Source: Deltaproteobacteria bacterium
Lineage (GTDB): Bacteria > Desulfobacterota > Desulfomonilia > UBA1062
Length of the DNA stretch: 64,000 bases
Direction of reading: 5' to 3'
Assembly: GCA_018433775.1 (NCBI GenBank)
Contig: JAHDQN010000035.1
Coordinates: 1 to 64,000, forward strand
Both the position numbers and the translations under genes were made by a program. This document shows positions 30,956 to 38,845 of the stretch, piece by piece (the first letter of the stretch is position 1; every line of letters begins with the position of its first letter). The notes beneath the pieces are model-generated. The model did no database searches, was not told the DNA's origin, and saw nothing but the letters and a program-made list of their open reading frames with translations.

Positions 30956-31381
30956 GGATCAACCGTCCGCATCAGGCGAGGTCATGTTTCCCCTTTTTTG
31001 GATGATCCCGGTTCTCAGAACCCTTTGACCTGCCTGAGTCCCACATAGGGAGAATCACCGGGTTATTGAAGCATGATTTCATTTTATCGTTGCTGTCCCT
31101 GCCTGTTCATGTTAATGATTCGATATACAATGTAATTTTTATAGGTGGTAATTCCCCCTTGCCTGGCTGAGCCCGGTGTTTCATCGCCCCCTTGACGGCA
31201 GGCCGGGTCGCGTTTATTTTGTCACCAGGACAAAGATGATGATTCAGAGAATGATGCGTGAGTCCGACAGGTTTTCTCCGTTCCCGCGGCATGCGCCCTT
31301 TCCCGGGTGTCCTGAAAACAATGCGTCTCCTCTTTGCCCAAATACCTTCGCCGCAGCAGGCGAGCGCCCGGGGGATTGATC
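30956..31381 (+). other. Gene-free leader region of the hybrid kinase
   Basis: No gene seen. It contains a sigma-70-like promoter (listed separately) and an AT-richer stretch around 31080-31150. Short ATG-started frames within it show no domain. Confidence 0.5.
31192..31220 (+). promoter_or_regulatory. Sigma-70-like promoter before the hybrid kinase
   Basis: TTGACG at 31192-31197, an exact 17-base spacer and TATTTT at 31215-31220. It would give a leader of about 155 bases before the GTG at 31382. Confidence 0.5.
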
Positions 31382-33814
31382 GTGCACACCGGGAAGATCC
31401 GCATCCTGCTGGTGGAAGCCGACGCGGTGAGCCGCAAGGAGTTCCGCGCGGCCCTTAAGGCAGGGGGCATGGACTGCACGATCGTGGAGAGCGGTGACCC
31501 CTCCGAGGCCGTGTCCCTGCTGAGAGATTCCCAGGACAGGTTCGACCTCGTTGCGGTGTCTCTTGGCCTGCCCGGGGCCTCCGGGCTCGATCTGTTCGCA
31601 CAGGCCAGGGACCTGGACGATCCGCCGCCCTTTCTCGTGACCTGCGACAGGCAGACCCTCGGGCAAGCGGCCGAGGCGCTGAGGCAGGGTGTATATGACT
31701 ATCTGCTCAAGGATCCGCCTCAGGCGTATCAGGAGCTGCTCCCCCTGATTGTCGAAGAGATCATGGAGCGGCATGAGAACCGCCGGCTCCGTCGCTTGGC
31801 CGAGCATGACGGCAGGGATGCCCGGCAGGTCCTGGAAAAAGAGGGACGCAGGCGCACGGCTCAACTCATGAGGACAAACCGGCGCCTGAGGCAGGAGATC
31901 GATGAGCGCAAGCGACTGGAAGACGATCTGCGGCTCACCGAGCAGCAGTTCACGCTCTTCATGGAGCACTTTCCGGGCATGGTCTATCTCAAGGACGAGC
32001 AGGGCAGGTTCCTCTACCTCAACCGGTATCTGGAGGATGTCTACGGGATCAGGATCGATGCCTGCATCGGCAGAACCGACCGGGATATCTGGCCGGGAGA
32101 GATATCCGACGCCCTCATGGCGGACGACCGGAAGGTACTGGCCTCCGGGAAGGAGCTGCAGAAGATAGAAGACATCCGGTTCAACGATGTCCGGGCATCT
32201 TTCTTTACCCAGAAGTTTCCGATCCTTCAGGATAATTCCCCCGGCCTTATCGGGGGTGTCTCCTTCGACATCACCGATTACCGCCGAGCCGAGCAGGAAA
32301 ACCGGCTCCTGGTCTCGGCGGTGGAGCACACCGCCGAGAGTGTGTCCATCCTCGACTCACAGGGGAAAATCATCTACATCAACCGGGCCGGGGAACGCTC
32401 GCTGCAGATTCCCCGCAGCGACCTGAAGGACAAGCCGTACGAGATGTTTTCCGCCCCGGACGCCGGATCGGAGGGTTCTTTCTCGCTGAAGGATGTCCGT
32501 GACAGGCCCTGGAGGGGAACGATCCGCAGGTCTCGGTCGGGCGGCGGCCAACGGGAGCTGGAAGTGGTCGTCTCCCCGCTGGAAGATGAATCCGGGGAGG
32601 TCACCAACTATGCGGTCATCGAGCTGGACGTCACCGATGAAAAAGCCATGCAGAAGGCCCTTGAGAGAAAACGGAGAATGGAGGCGCTGGGGATGCTCGC
32701 AGGTGGAATAGCCCACGACTTCATCAATATCCTTCAGCCGGTCATCATCAATGCCGAGCTGGTCTCTGATATGCTCCCCCCGGACGCCCCGGAGCAGGAG
32801 TTCATCGGCCAGATCATCGAGGCGTCGCGCATCGGGCGGGAGATCACGAATCAGATACGGATGTTCGGCTCCCGGAGAAAACAGGTCTTCAGCCCCGTGG
32901 CCCTGGATATGATCGTGCGGGAGGCGTTGACCATCATCAGACGATCCCTGCCCGGGGCAATCACCCTTCGTCAGCGGATATCCGCCAGGGGGGTCCTGGT
33001 CAGGACCGATGCAGCCCAGATCTATCAACTGCTGACCAACCTGTGCACCAATGCGGTGCAGGCCATGGCGAACGACCGGGGCACGCTGAGCGTGTCCCTC
33101 GCGGAAACGCGGGTCAGGCGCCCCGTACCGGCCATGGTCTCGGATCTCACCCCCGGAACGTATGCCAAGCTCGTGGTGAGGGATACCGGCTGCGGCATAT
33201 CGCCGGAGATCGTGGATCAGATATTCGACCCGCTCTTCACCACCAGGAAGTCGAGCACGGGCACCGGCCTCGGGCTCGGTGTCGCACATTCGGTGGTCAA
33301 GAATGCAGGCGGATCCATCATCGTCCACAGCACCCCGGGCAAGGGCACGTCCTTCGAGGTGTATCTCCCCATCTGTCACCAGGGCCCCGGGCTGAAGGTC
33401 TCCGAGGGGTCCCCTGCCACGGGGTGGCGGAAGGGACGTGTTCTCCTGGTGGACGACAATGTGCTCGAGCTGCGCAGCATTCACCGGATGCTCGTACGCC
33501 AGGGTTTCCGGGTGTCGTCCACCCATGACGCAGCCAAGGCCCTGGAGCTCTTCAAGGAGACGCCCGGTGCCTTTGACCTGGTGATCACCGATGAGCTCAT
33601 GCCTCTCATGAGGGGAAGTGAGATGTCGGCCGCCATGCGGGAGATCCGCAAAGACCTGCCGGTCATCATCTGCTCGGGCTCCGAGGCTGCGCTGGAGGAA
33701 ATCCGCAGCGGAGCGGTCACCTTTTCCCGCCTGCTCTCCAAACCATTTACGTCCGAGGTCCTGCGCGACACCATCGAACAGGCCCTCGGCCGTGGGGGCT
33801 TTACATTTTCATAA
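31382..33814 (+). CDS. Hybrid histidine kinase with degenerate N-terminal receiver
   Basis: About 810 residues from the GTG at 31382. Order: receiver-like domain (1-125), short coiled coil, PAS (about 185-310), second PAS (about 315-430), HisKA with H-box AGGIAHDFINIL, HATPase (N-box TNLCTNAVQAM, DTGCGIS, GTGLGLGVAH) and a C-terminal receiver (LLVDDN, Asp in VITDELMP, Lys in LSKPF). No membrane segment, so it is a cytoplasmic sensor. In the first receiver, the phosphoacceptor position is Ser (LVAVSLGLPG), so it is probably not phosphorylated. It is followed after 20 bases by the NtrC-family regulator, its likely partner. The start codon is uncertain. Confidence 0.9.
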   Translation: MHTGKIRILLVEADAVSRKEFRAALKAGGMDCTIVESGDPSEAVSLLRDSQDRFDLVAVSLGLPGASGLDLFAQARDLDDPPPFLVTCDRQTLGQAAEALRQGVYDYLLKDPPQAYQELLPLIVEEIMERHENRRLRRLAEHDGRDARQVLEKEGRRRTAQLMRTNRRLRQEIDERKRLEDDLRLTEQQFTLFMEHFPGMVYLKDEQGRFLYLNRYLEDVYGIRIDACIGRTDRDIWPGEISDALMADDRKVLASGKELQKIEDIRFNDVRASFFTQKFPILQDNSPGLIGGVSFDITDYRRAEQENRLLVSAVEHTAESVSILDSQGKIIYINRAGERSLQIPRSDLKDKPYEMFSAPDAGSEGSFSLKDVRDRPWRGTIRRSRSGGGQRELEVVVSPLEDESGEVTNYAVIELDVTDEKAMQKALERKRRMEALGMLAGGIAHDFINILQPVIINAELVSDMLPPDAPEQEFIGQIIEASRIGREITNQIRMFGSRRKQVFSPVALDMIVREALTIIRRSLPGAITLRQRISARGVLVRTDAAQIYQLLTNLCTNAVQAMANDRGTLSVSLAETRVRRPVPAMVSDLTPGTYAKLVVRDTGCGISPEIVDQIFDPLFTTRKSSTGTGLGLGVAHSVVKNAGGSIIVHSTPGKGTSFEVYLPICHQGPGLKVSEGSPATGWRKGRVLLVDDNVLELRSIHRMLVRQGFRVSSTHDAAKALELFKETPGAFDLVITDELMPLMRGSEMSAAMREIRKDLPVIICSGSEAALEEIRSGAVTFSRLLSKPFTSEVLRDTIEQALGRGGFTFS

Positions 33815-33834
33815 AACCGTCTTATGAGACTTCC

Positions 33835-35238
33835 ATGGACGATCGCAAAAAAATCCTTATCATTGACGATGATAAGCTCGTCTGCAGTTCCATTGCGAAC
33901 GTCGCGCGGAGTCTGGGTTACGACAGCGCCCAGGCGTTCACCCTCGAGGAGGGCCTGGAAGCCATCCGCTCGATTCCGTACGATGTGGTGTTCCTCGACG
34001 TGCGCATGCCGGACGGAAACGGCATCGACATTCTCCCCCAGGTCTGCAGAAACAGCGGCTCGCCCGAGGTGATCGTGATCACCGCCTACGGCGATCCCGA
34101 ATCCGTGGAATCAGCCCTGTCCAAGGGTGCGTGGGACTATATCGAGAAACCGTTTTCCAAGACGGATCTGTCCCAGCTCCTGAAGGATGCGCTCATGTAT
34201 CACGAGAGCAACACCCTTCCCCAGACAGCGCTGGATTTCGAGAAGGAGGGTATCCTGGGCCACAGCCCCGGCATGAGGAAATGCCTGACCCTCCTGAGCA
34301 AGACCCTGGCCAACGATGCCAGCGTGCTGATCTCCGGTGAAACCGGGACCGGCAAGGAGCTCTTCGCTCGCGCCATCCACAACCACTCGCTCAGGAAGGG
34401 CAACGATTTCGTGGTGGTGGATTGTGCCGCATTGCCTCCGAACCTCGTGGAAAGCATCCTCTTCGGCCACGAGAAGGGCTCGTATACCGGGGCCGACAAG
34501 GCCCAGCCGGGCCTGGTGTATCAGGCAAACAAGGGAACGCTTTTCCTGGACGAGGTGGGGGAGCTTCCGCTTTCCATTCAGAAAAAGTTTCTCCGTGTCC
34601 TGCAGGAAGGACGCTTCCGCCCCATCGGAAAATCGAGCGAGGTGGAGAGCGATTTCCGCGTGATCTGTGCCACGAACCGGGATCTGGACGACCTGGCCAC
34701 GAAAAAAGCGTTTCGAAAGGATCTGCTGTTCAGGCTCAGATCCATCACCATCGACCTGCCCCCGTTACGGGAGCGCCCCGAAGATATCCAGGACCTGACG
34801 AATCATTACCTCAAGAGGCACAGCAAGAAGTACGGGATCAAACCCAAACGCGTGAGCGCCGGGTTCCGGGATATCCTGATGCAGTATTCCTGGCCCGGAA
34901 ACGTCCGCGAGTTGATTCACGCCCTGGAGAGCGCGCTGGCCGTGGCCCACGACAGCCCCATCCTTGTTCCCAAGCATCTTCCCTATCACATACACGTTCA
35001 GGTCAAGCGTATCGCCGCCGCCAGGAAACAGGTGCAGCCGGGCGGTCTTCAGGCCTTCGGAGACAACACCCTCCCCAGTCTCAAAGACGTTCGGGAAGAG
35101 GCGGTCAGCGAGATCGAAGAGCAGTACCTCAAGGAGCTCATGCGCCAGACAAAGGCCGACATCCGCTCGGCCTGCAGGGTATCGGGGCTCTCCCGGTCCC
35201 GTCTCTATGCGTTGCTCAAGCAATACGAGATATCCTGA
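33835..35238 (+). CDS. NtrC-family sigma-54-dependent response regulator
   Basis: 467 residues. Receiver with D11/D12, phosphoacceptor D55 (FLDVRMP) and K105; AAA+ domain with Walker A GETGTGKE (168-175) and Walker B LFLDEV (236-241); C-terminal Fis-type HTH from about residue 410 (DIRSACRVSGLSRSRLYALL). The sigma-54 contact loop reads GSYTGA (215-220) rather than GAFTGA. It activates sigma-54 promoters when phosphorylated, presumably by the kinase just upstream. Sigma-54-like promoters occur at 35.5, 51.1, 58.1, 59.6 and 59.8 kb, making it the obvious candidate activator. Confidence 0.93.
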   Translation: MDDRKKILIIDDDKLVCSSIANVARSLGYDSAQAFTLEEGLEAIRSIPYDVVFLDVRMPDGNGIDILPQVCRNSGSPEVIVITAYGDPESVESALSKGAWDYIEKPFSKTDLSQLLKDALMYHESNTLPQTALDFEKEGILGHSPGMRKCLTLLSKTLANDASVLISGETGTGKELFARAIHNHSLRKGNDFVVVDCAALPPNLVESILFGHEKGSYTGADKAQPGLVYQANKGTLFLDEVGELPLSIQKKFLRVLQEGRFRPIGKSSEVESDFRVICATNRDLDDLATKKAFRKDLLFRLRSITIDLPPLRERPEDIQDLTNHYLKRHSKKYGIKPKRVSAGFRDILMQYSWPGNVRELIHALESALAVAHDSPILVPKHLPYHIHVQVKRIAAARKQVQPGGLQAFGDNTLPSLKDVREEAVSEIEEQYLKELMRQTKADIRSACRVSGLSRSRLYALLKQYEIS

Positions 35239-35383
35239 TAGATCCTCCTTTCCTCTTTTTTTCGCTCAGGTCCCGAAGCGCATCTTCGGGTACGGATGAA
35301 AAGCCCTTTTAAAAAAGTCTGCCTGGATCCCAAGCATGCGGCGGCCACACGGCACACCTTCCGCCCCGCGCACCCGGGCCATG

Positions 35384-35399
35384 TGTCCTGTGCGACAGG
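35384..35399. promoter_or_regulatory. Candidate enhancer dyad upstream of the orphan HTH gene
   Basis: TGTCCTGTGCGACAGG contains the perfect inverted repeat CCTGT-GCG-ACAGG. It lies about 160 bases before the sigma-54-like promoter. Similar sites are at 50972-50987 (galT) and 58144-58159 (gapA). Binding by the NtrC-family regulator or the orphan HTH protein is an inference. Confidence 0.45.
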
Positions 35400-35545
35400 C
35401 TTACCCGGGACGGTCAGCGATCATCGCCGGGTGTACCCGGCCAGAGGGGAGCGACATCCCGGGACCGCCGTCAATGGCCTTCCTCCCTGTCCCGCCGCCG
35501 GAAGAAACTTTTCTCCCGCAACGGCCTGCGGGGAGTCGGCCGATT

Positions 35546-35561
35546 TGGCATATAGTTTGTT
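35546..35561 (+). promoter_or_regulatory. Sigma-54-like promoter before the orphan HTH gene
   Basis: TGGCATATAGTTTGTT: GG and GT separated by ten bases, the sigma-54 -24/-12 spacing, with T instead of C at the -12 position. The start site would fall near 35571, just before the ATG at 35574. Confidence 0.45.
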
Positions 35562-35573
35562 ATGTACGGCATC

Positions 35574-35816
35574 ATGGATATTCAGAAGCCCACTTTCACC
35601 CATATCATTTCCAAGGTGAACAGGTCGTCTTCTCCCGGCCTTCCCGAGTTGCGGTCTGTCCGCAACCGGTATCTGGCCGAGGTGGAACGCTTCTATCTGA
35701 CGGAACTCATGAAGTGCACCTCCGGAAACGTCACAAGCGCCTGCAGGATCTCAGGCGTTTCACGGTCCCGTTTATACGCCCTTCTCCATAAGCACGAAAT
35801 TTCCCGTCATATGTAG
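35574..35816 (+). CDS. Orphan Fis-type HTH protein, paralogue of regulator output domain
   Basis: 80 residues. Nearly the whole protein matches the C-terminal ~60 residues of the NtrC-family regulator at 33835: LPELRSVR versus LPSLKDVR, and SACRISGVSRSRLYALL versus SACRVSGLSRSRLYALL. It has no receiver or AAA+ domain, so it could bind the same sites but not activate sigma-54; a competitor or DNA-architecture role is inferred. I chose ATG 35574 over ATG 35562 because the promoter would start transcription at about 35571. No clear Shine-Dalgarno is visible for either. Confidence 0.75.
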   Translation: MDIQKPTFTHIISKVNRSSSPGLPELRSVRNRYLAEVERFYLTELMKCTSGNVTSACRISGVSRSRLYALLHKHEISRHM

Positions 35817-36317
35817 CCACGTCCTGTTCTACCCAACAGGAATCGCCCAGAGCGCTTGGAGGCGTTCTCCGTGGAGAGACCCCCGGATTCTTAGCCTGTA
35901 AGCGCTGGATTACCTGAGGATTTTGATCTTTCAAGCACGGCCCGTCGACAGGGGAAAGCCTCCCCGCAGGCTGTGGCGGTTCAGGACACCTCTCATAAGT
36001 CGTGTTATTCCGAAAGGATAAGAACCCGTGTATGAGGTGCATCCTTTTAACGTCTCAAGATATGTTCATATTTCGGAATCCTGCCGGATAAAATCCCATC
36101 GGAAAAGAATCATCCTACATGACAGGACAAGATACCAGAGATCGGGAGAGCCGAAAATTTTCTGTCTTACATGCATGATATCGTTTTTTTTACATTTATT
36201 TGTCTCAAGAAACATCGGCACACGAATTGAATAGAAGGGATGGCAGTTGAGAAGTCATCAGGGTTACAGCCGACAGATGACCGGATCACCGGGGACACTA
36301 CGTAGGAGGAGTTACGA
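35817..36317. other. Gene-free, AT-richer region with a dyad
   Basis: TCCTGTT-CTACCC-AACAGGA at 35822-35841 is a perfect 7+7 inverted repeat just after the orphan HTH stop. Its arms resemble the CCTGT/ACAGG half-sites of the other dyads. A weak sigma-54-like CGGCACACGAATTGAA lies at 36216-36231. Local AT content is higher (about 36040-36240). Short open frames here show no domain. Confidence 0.45.
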
Positions 36318-36584
36318 ATGAGCATACACAGTGGTTTTGGTACGCTGAGTTCAAGGAGCAATACGGTCGAGATCACCACTACACTCTTCGAGCTGATGGA
36401 AGCGCTGGTCGAGCGAACCGGCGGTGAAGACGAAATCCGCCTTCCCGAGCTCGGTCGTTCCCAGACCGACTTGGATCAGGACAGGCAGATCGCCAGGACA
36501 ATCGCAAACATGTTTTTATCCGGGAAGATCAGGTTCAAGCATCCACGGGATATCAAACAGAATTTTCCGGAGTGGTTTGATTGA
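36318..36584 (+). CDS. Small hypothetical protein
   Basis: 88 residues, not recognised. Acidic and probably helical, without signal peptide or cysteines; it ends FPEWFD. GTAGGAGGAGTTACGA gives a strong ribosome-binding site. It lies 86 bases upstream of the superoxide reductase gene and may share its transcript. Confidence 0.65.
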   Translation: MSIHSGFGTLSSRSNTVEITTTLFELMEALVERTGGEDEIRLPELGRSQTDLDQDRQIARTIANMFLSGKIRFKHPRDIKQNFPEWFD

Positions 36585-36670
36585 TTGAATCGATTGGGTG
36601 GCAGGCATACCCGAGTGTGCGCACGCCCGTTACGAGGCACGCCTTCGGGGTGCCGAAAAGGAGGAGACGG

Positions 36671-37066
36671 ATGATACGGTTTGGTGAGTTGTTCCAGGCG
36701 CCTGACTGGAAAACCGAAAACCATGTCCCGGTCATCGAATGTCCTGATATTGTCCAGAAGGACGGCACATTCGAGATCAGGGTTTCCATCGGCAAGGAGA
36801 GCCCGCATCCCAATACCACGGAGCATCACATCCGCTGGATAAAGGTGTTCTACCTCCCGGAAGGAGACCGGTTCACCTACCAGCTCGCGCACATCCAGTT
36901 CTCGGCGCACGGGGAATCGGCAGCCGGACCGGATCAGGGACCTGCGCACACGGATCACTCAGCCGTCGTAATGGCCAGATTGAAAAAATCGGGGAAAATC
37001 TATGCAACGAGTTACTGCAACATCCACGGCCTCTGGGAAAACACCAGGTCGATCCAGGTACACTAG
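36671..37066 (+). CDS. Superoxide reductase (neelaredoxin type), Lys-less variant
   Basis: 131 residues, single-domain class II form with no rubredoxin-like N-terminal domain. The iron-centre ligands are visible: His in NHVPVIE, His in SPHPNTTEHHIRW, and the Cys and His of SYCNIHGLW. It reduces superoxide to peroxide in the cytoplasm of anaerobes. The usual E-K-H-V-P is E-N-H-V-P here (N17), so the lysine thought to assist catalysis is missing. The ATG at 36671 follows AAAGGAGGAGACGG; the open frame upstream is not homologous. Confidence 0.9.
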   Translation: MIRFGELFQAPDWKTENHVPVIECPDIVQKDGTFEIRVSIGKESPHPNTTEHHIRWIKVFYLPEGDRFTYQLAHIQFSAHGESAAGPDQGPAHTDHSAVVMARLKKSGKIYATSYCNIHGLWENTRSIQVH

Positions 37067-37151
37067 TGTCTCCGACAGGGCGGCCCTTTTCGTACAAACC
37101 CTCAGAAGAAGGCTCCGGGAGTCTCTGCCTCACCCGAACAGGAAAAAGACG

Positions 37152-38831
37152 ATGAATATAGGAGCACGCACGATAGGAAGCGATCAATCCGGGTGGACCC
37201 GCCCACTGCTGCATGCATTGGGAAGGCAGAGAGAGGCTGCCGGAAAAAATCATCCGGCCTTCCTGTTTCTTGCCACCGAGCAGGGATGCCCGGCGGACGA
37301 GCGGACGGTGAGAGACTGCCTCAAGGCGGCGGATATTCCTTTCTCCGCCCCGCTCGACTGGTGCGGGGTCAGAAATTTTCAGGAAGCGACTCGTCCACGG
37401 ATCATCGCCCTTCCTGCTGGGAAAGGCGCCGCCTTCCGACGTGACATGGAGCGCTTCGTCGACGAGGTGAATCGCAGGGTGCGCAATGTGCTGCTTTCGG
37501 AAGGTGTGCAGAAGGAGATCCGCGATGTGATGCGGCGCTCCGGCCGGCACGAGCGGAGCCTGGCGCGGGGTTTTTATCGTTCCGCTCAGGGACACGACAT
37601 CACGGCTCTCAGAAACATCCGCGGACAGGAGTTGCCAGCAGAGCCCCATGACCACGGAAGCCTTCCGGCATACCCGTTGGGAACAGGCGGCTCCCGCCGG
37701 ATAGGGGGATGTTTGCCGGATCCGGGTGCAGGTAATCACCTGAACGAAGATTTCGAGACGGCCCGTGAACGCATCCGGGAAACAAAGCGCCAATGCTCCG
37801 AGGAGATACGCCGTCGCACCGAGCGTGCTGCGCAAAGGGCGATCGCACCCTTGACCACCCGGCTCAGAAGAAAATACCGCAGATTCCCCAAGGTGCTGGT
37901 CTATCTGGAGGATGTGGAGCGAGACATTCTGAACAACCTCACGGCATTCACCCTGCCCGCACGCACGGCCGGACCCGCTGTTCAGAAACAGAGGCCAGGC
38001 CTTTCCTGGCGCGATCAGCTGCACGAGCCCTACACGGTTGCGGTGCTCGTCGGGAGATCCGGAGGAAAAGAGTATCCGGTAATCTTTGCACGGAACCCGA
38101 ATCGTGAGGCCCTGATGGGCTGCTTTTCCCCGGAAGGTGATCAAGGGTGCCGGGATGCGGGCGCCGCAGGCATGAGGGGCGGCCTTATCCACAAGGCCAA
38201 CGGCGGGTGCCTGGTGGTGGAGGCCTCATGGATCATCCGAAACATCCACCTCTGGGAGCTGATCAAAAAGACCGTGATGGAGCGTGAGCACATCCTCACC
38301 GCCCCAGCCCCGCATGCGGGAATTTTCACATCGGGAAACAGCGTTTCCGAAGCCATGCCCCTTCAGGTCACGGTCGTGGTGGCCGGCACACGAACCGAGC
38401 ACTCCATCCTCTCAATCGCGGATCAGAACTTTGCCGGTCTGGTGGGCAACCCCTGGCATCCGAAGGACGGCTCCGGGAAAACCCCGGTACAGACAATCAC
38501 GAATACGGCCTTTGTCGAAGGGGATTCCCTGTCGTGTCATCCTTCCGCGCGCAAGGCCGTCATCCGACTCTGCACACAGCCCGGGATCCCGGACGAGAGG
38601 TTCGCAGAACATCTCGAAAGCCTTTTGTGCGTGTTCGGAAGGGCCCGTGCGTATGCGGGGATCCAGGAGATTACCGCCGAGCACGTTTCCCTGGCGCTAC
38701 AGGACGCGTGCCGGGGGTATTTATCAACGCCGGAGTCGGGAGCGTCCCGCAGACGCCCGTCTCCCGCCAAGCGGATCAGGTATACGGTCGAACCGGAAAC
38801 CATGATGGAACCGACAAAATCACATTCTTAA
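37152..38831 (+). CDS. LonB-like AAA_32 protein lacking P-loop and protease domain
   Basis: 559 residues. It matches the N-terminal ATPase half of LonB-type proteases (AAA_32): DWCGVRNF, LPAGKGAAFRRDMERFVDE, FPKVLVYLEDVERDILNNL, GGLIHKANGGCLVVEA and the lid-like region up to ITAEHVSLALQDACRGYL. Two things are lost: the P-loop expected near residues 38-52 reads LATEQGCPADERT, with no GxxGxGK, and the chain stops before the Lon S16 protease domain. The open frame is uninterrupted. It is therefore probably a non-catalytic adaptor or a well-preserved relic. The gene ends 14 bases before the RpoH-like sigma factor. Confidence 0.8.
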   Translation: MNIGARTIGSDQSGWTRPLLHALGRQREAAGKNHPAFLFLATEQGCPADERTVRDCLKAADIPFSAPLDWCGVRNFQEATRPRIIALPAGKGAAFRRDMERFVDEVNRRVRNVLLSEGVQKEIRDVMRRSGRHERSLARGFYRSAQGHDITALRNIRGQELPAEPHDHGSLPAYPLGTGGSRRIGGCLPDPGAGNHLNEDFETARERIRETKRQCSEEIRRRTERAAQRAIAPLTTRLRRKYRRFPKVLVYLEDVERDILNNLTAFTLPARTAGPAVQKQRPGLSWRDQLHEPYTVAVLVGRSGGKEYPVIFARNPNREALMGCFSPEGDQGCRDAGAAGMRGGLIHKANGGCLVVEASWIIRNIHLWELIKKTVMEREHILTAPAPHAGIFTSGNSVSEAMPLQVTVVVAGTRTEHSILSIADQNFAGLVGNPWHPKDGSGKTPVQTITNTAFVEGDSLSCHPSARKAVIRLCTQPGIPDERFAEHLESLLCVFGRARAYAGIQEITAEHVSLALQDACRGYLSTPESGASRRRPSPAKRIRYTVEPETMMEPTKSHS

Positions 38832-38845
38832 AAAGGTGCTTATCT

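Larger units (their letters stand above)
35239..35573 (+). other. Intergenic region upstream of the orphan HTH gene
   Basis: No gene seen. A short hairpin (CCCGAAG/CTTCGGG near 35274) lacks a T-run. The dyad TGTCCTGTGCGACAGG at 35384-35399 and a sigma-54-like promoter at 35546-35561 are listed separately. Confidence 0.5.

Noticed and set aside
36028-36234. A 68-codon frame in the AT-richer region
   Set aside because: No ribosome-binding site and no recognisable sequence; more likely regulatory DNA.
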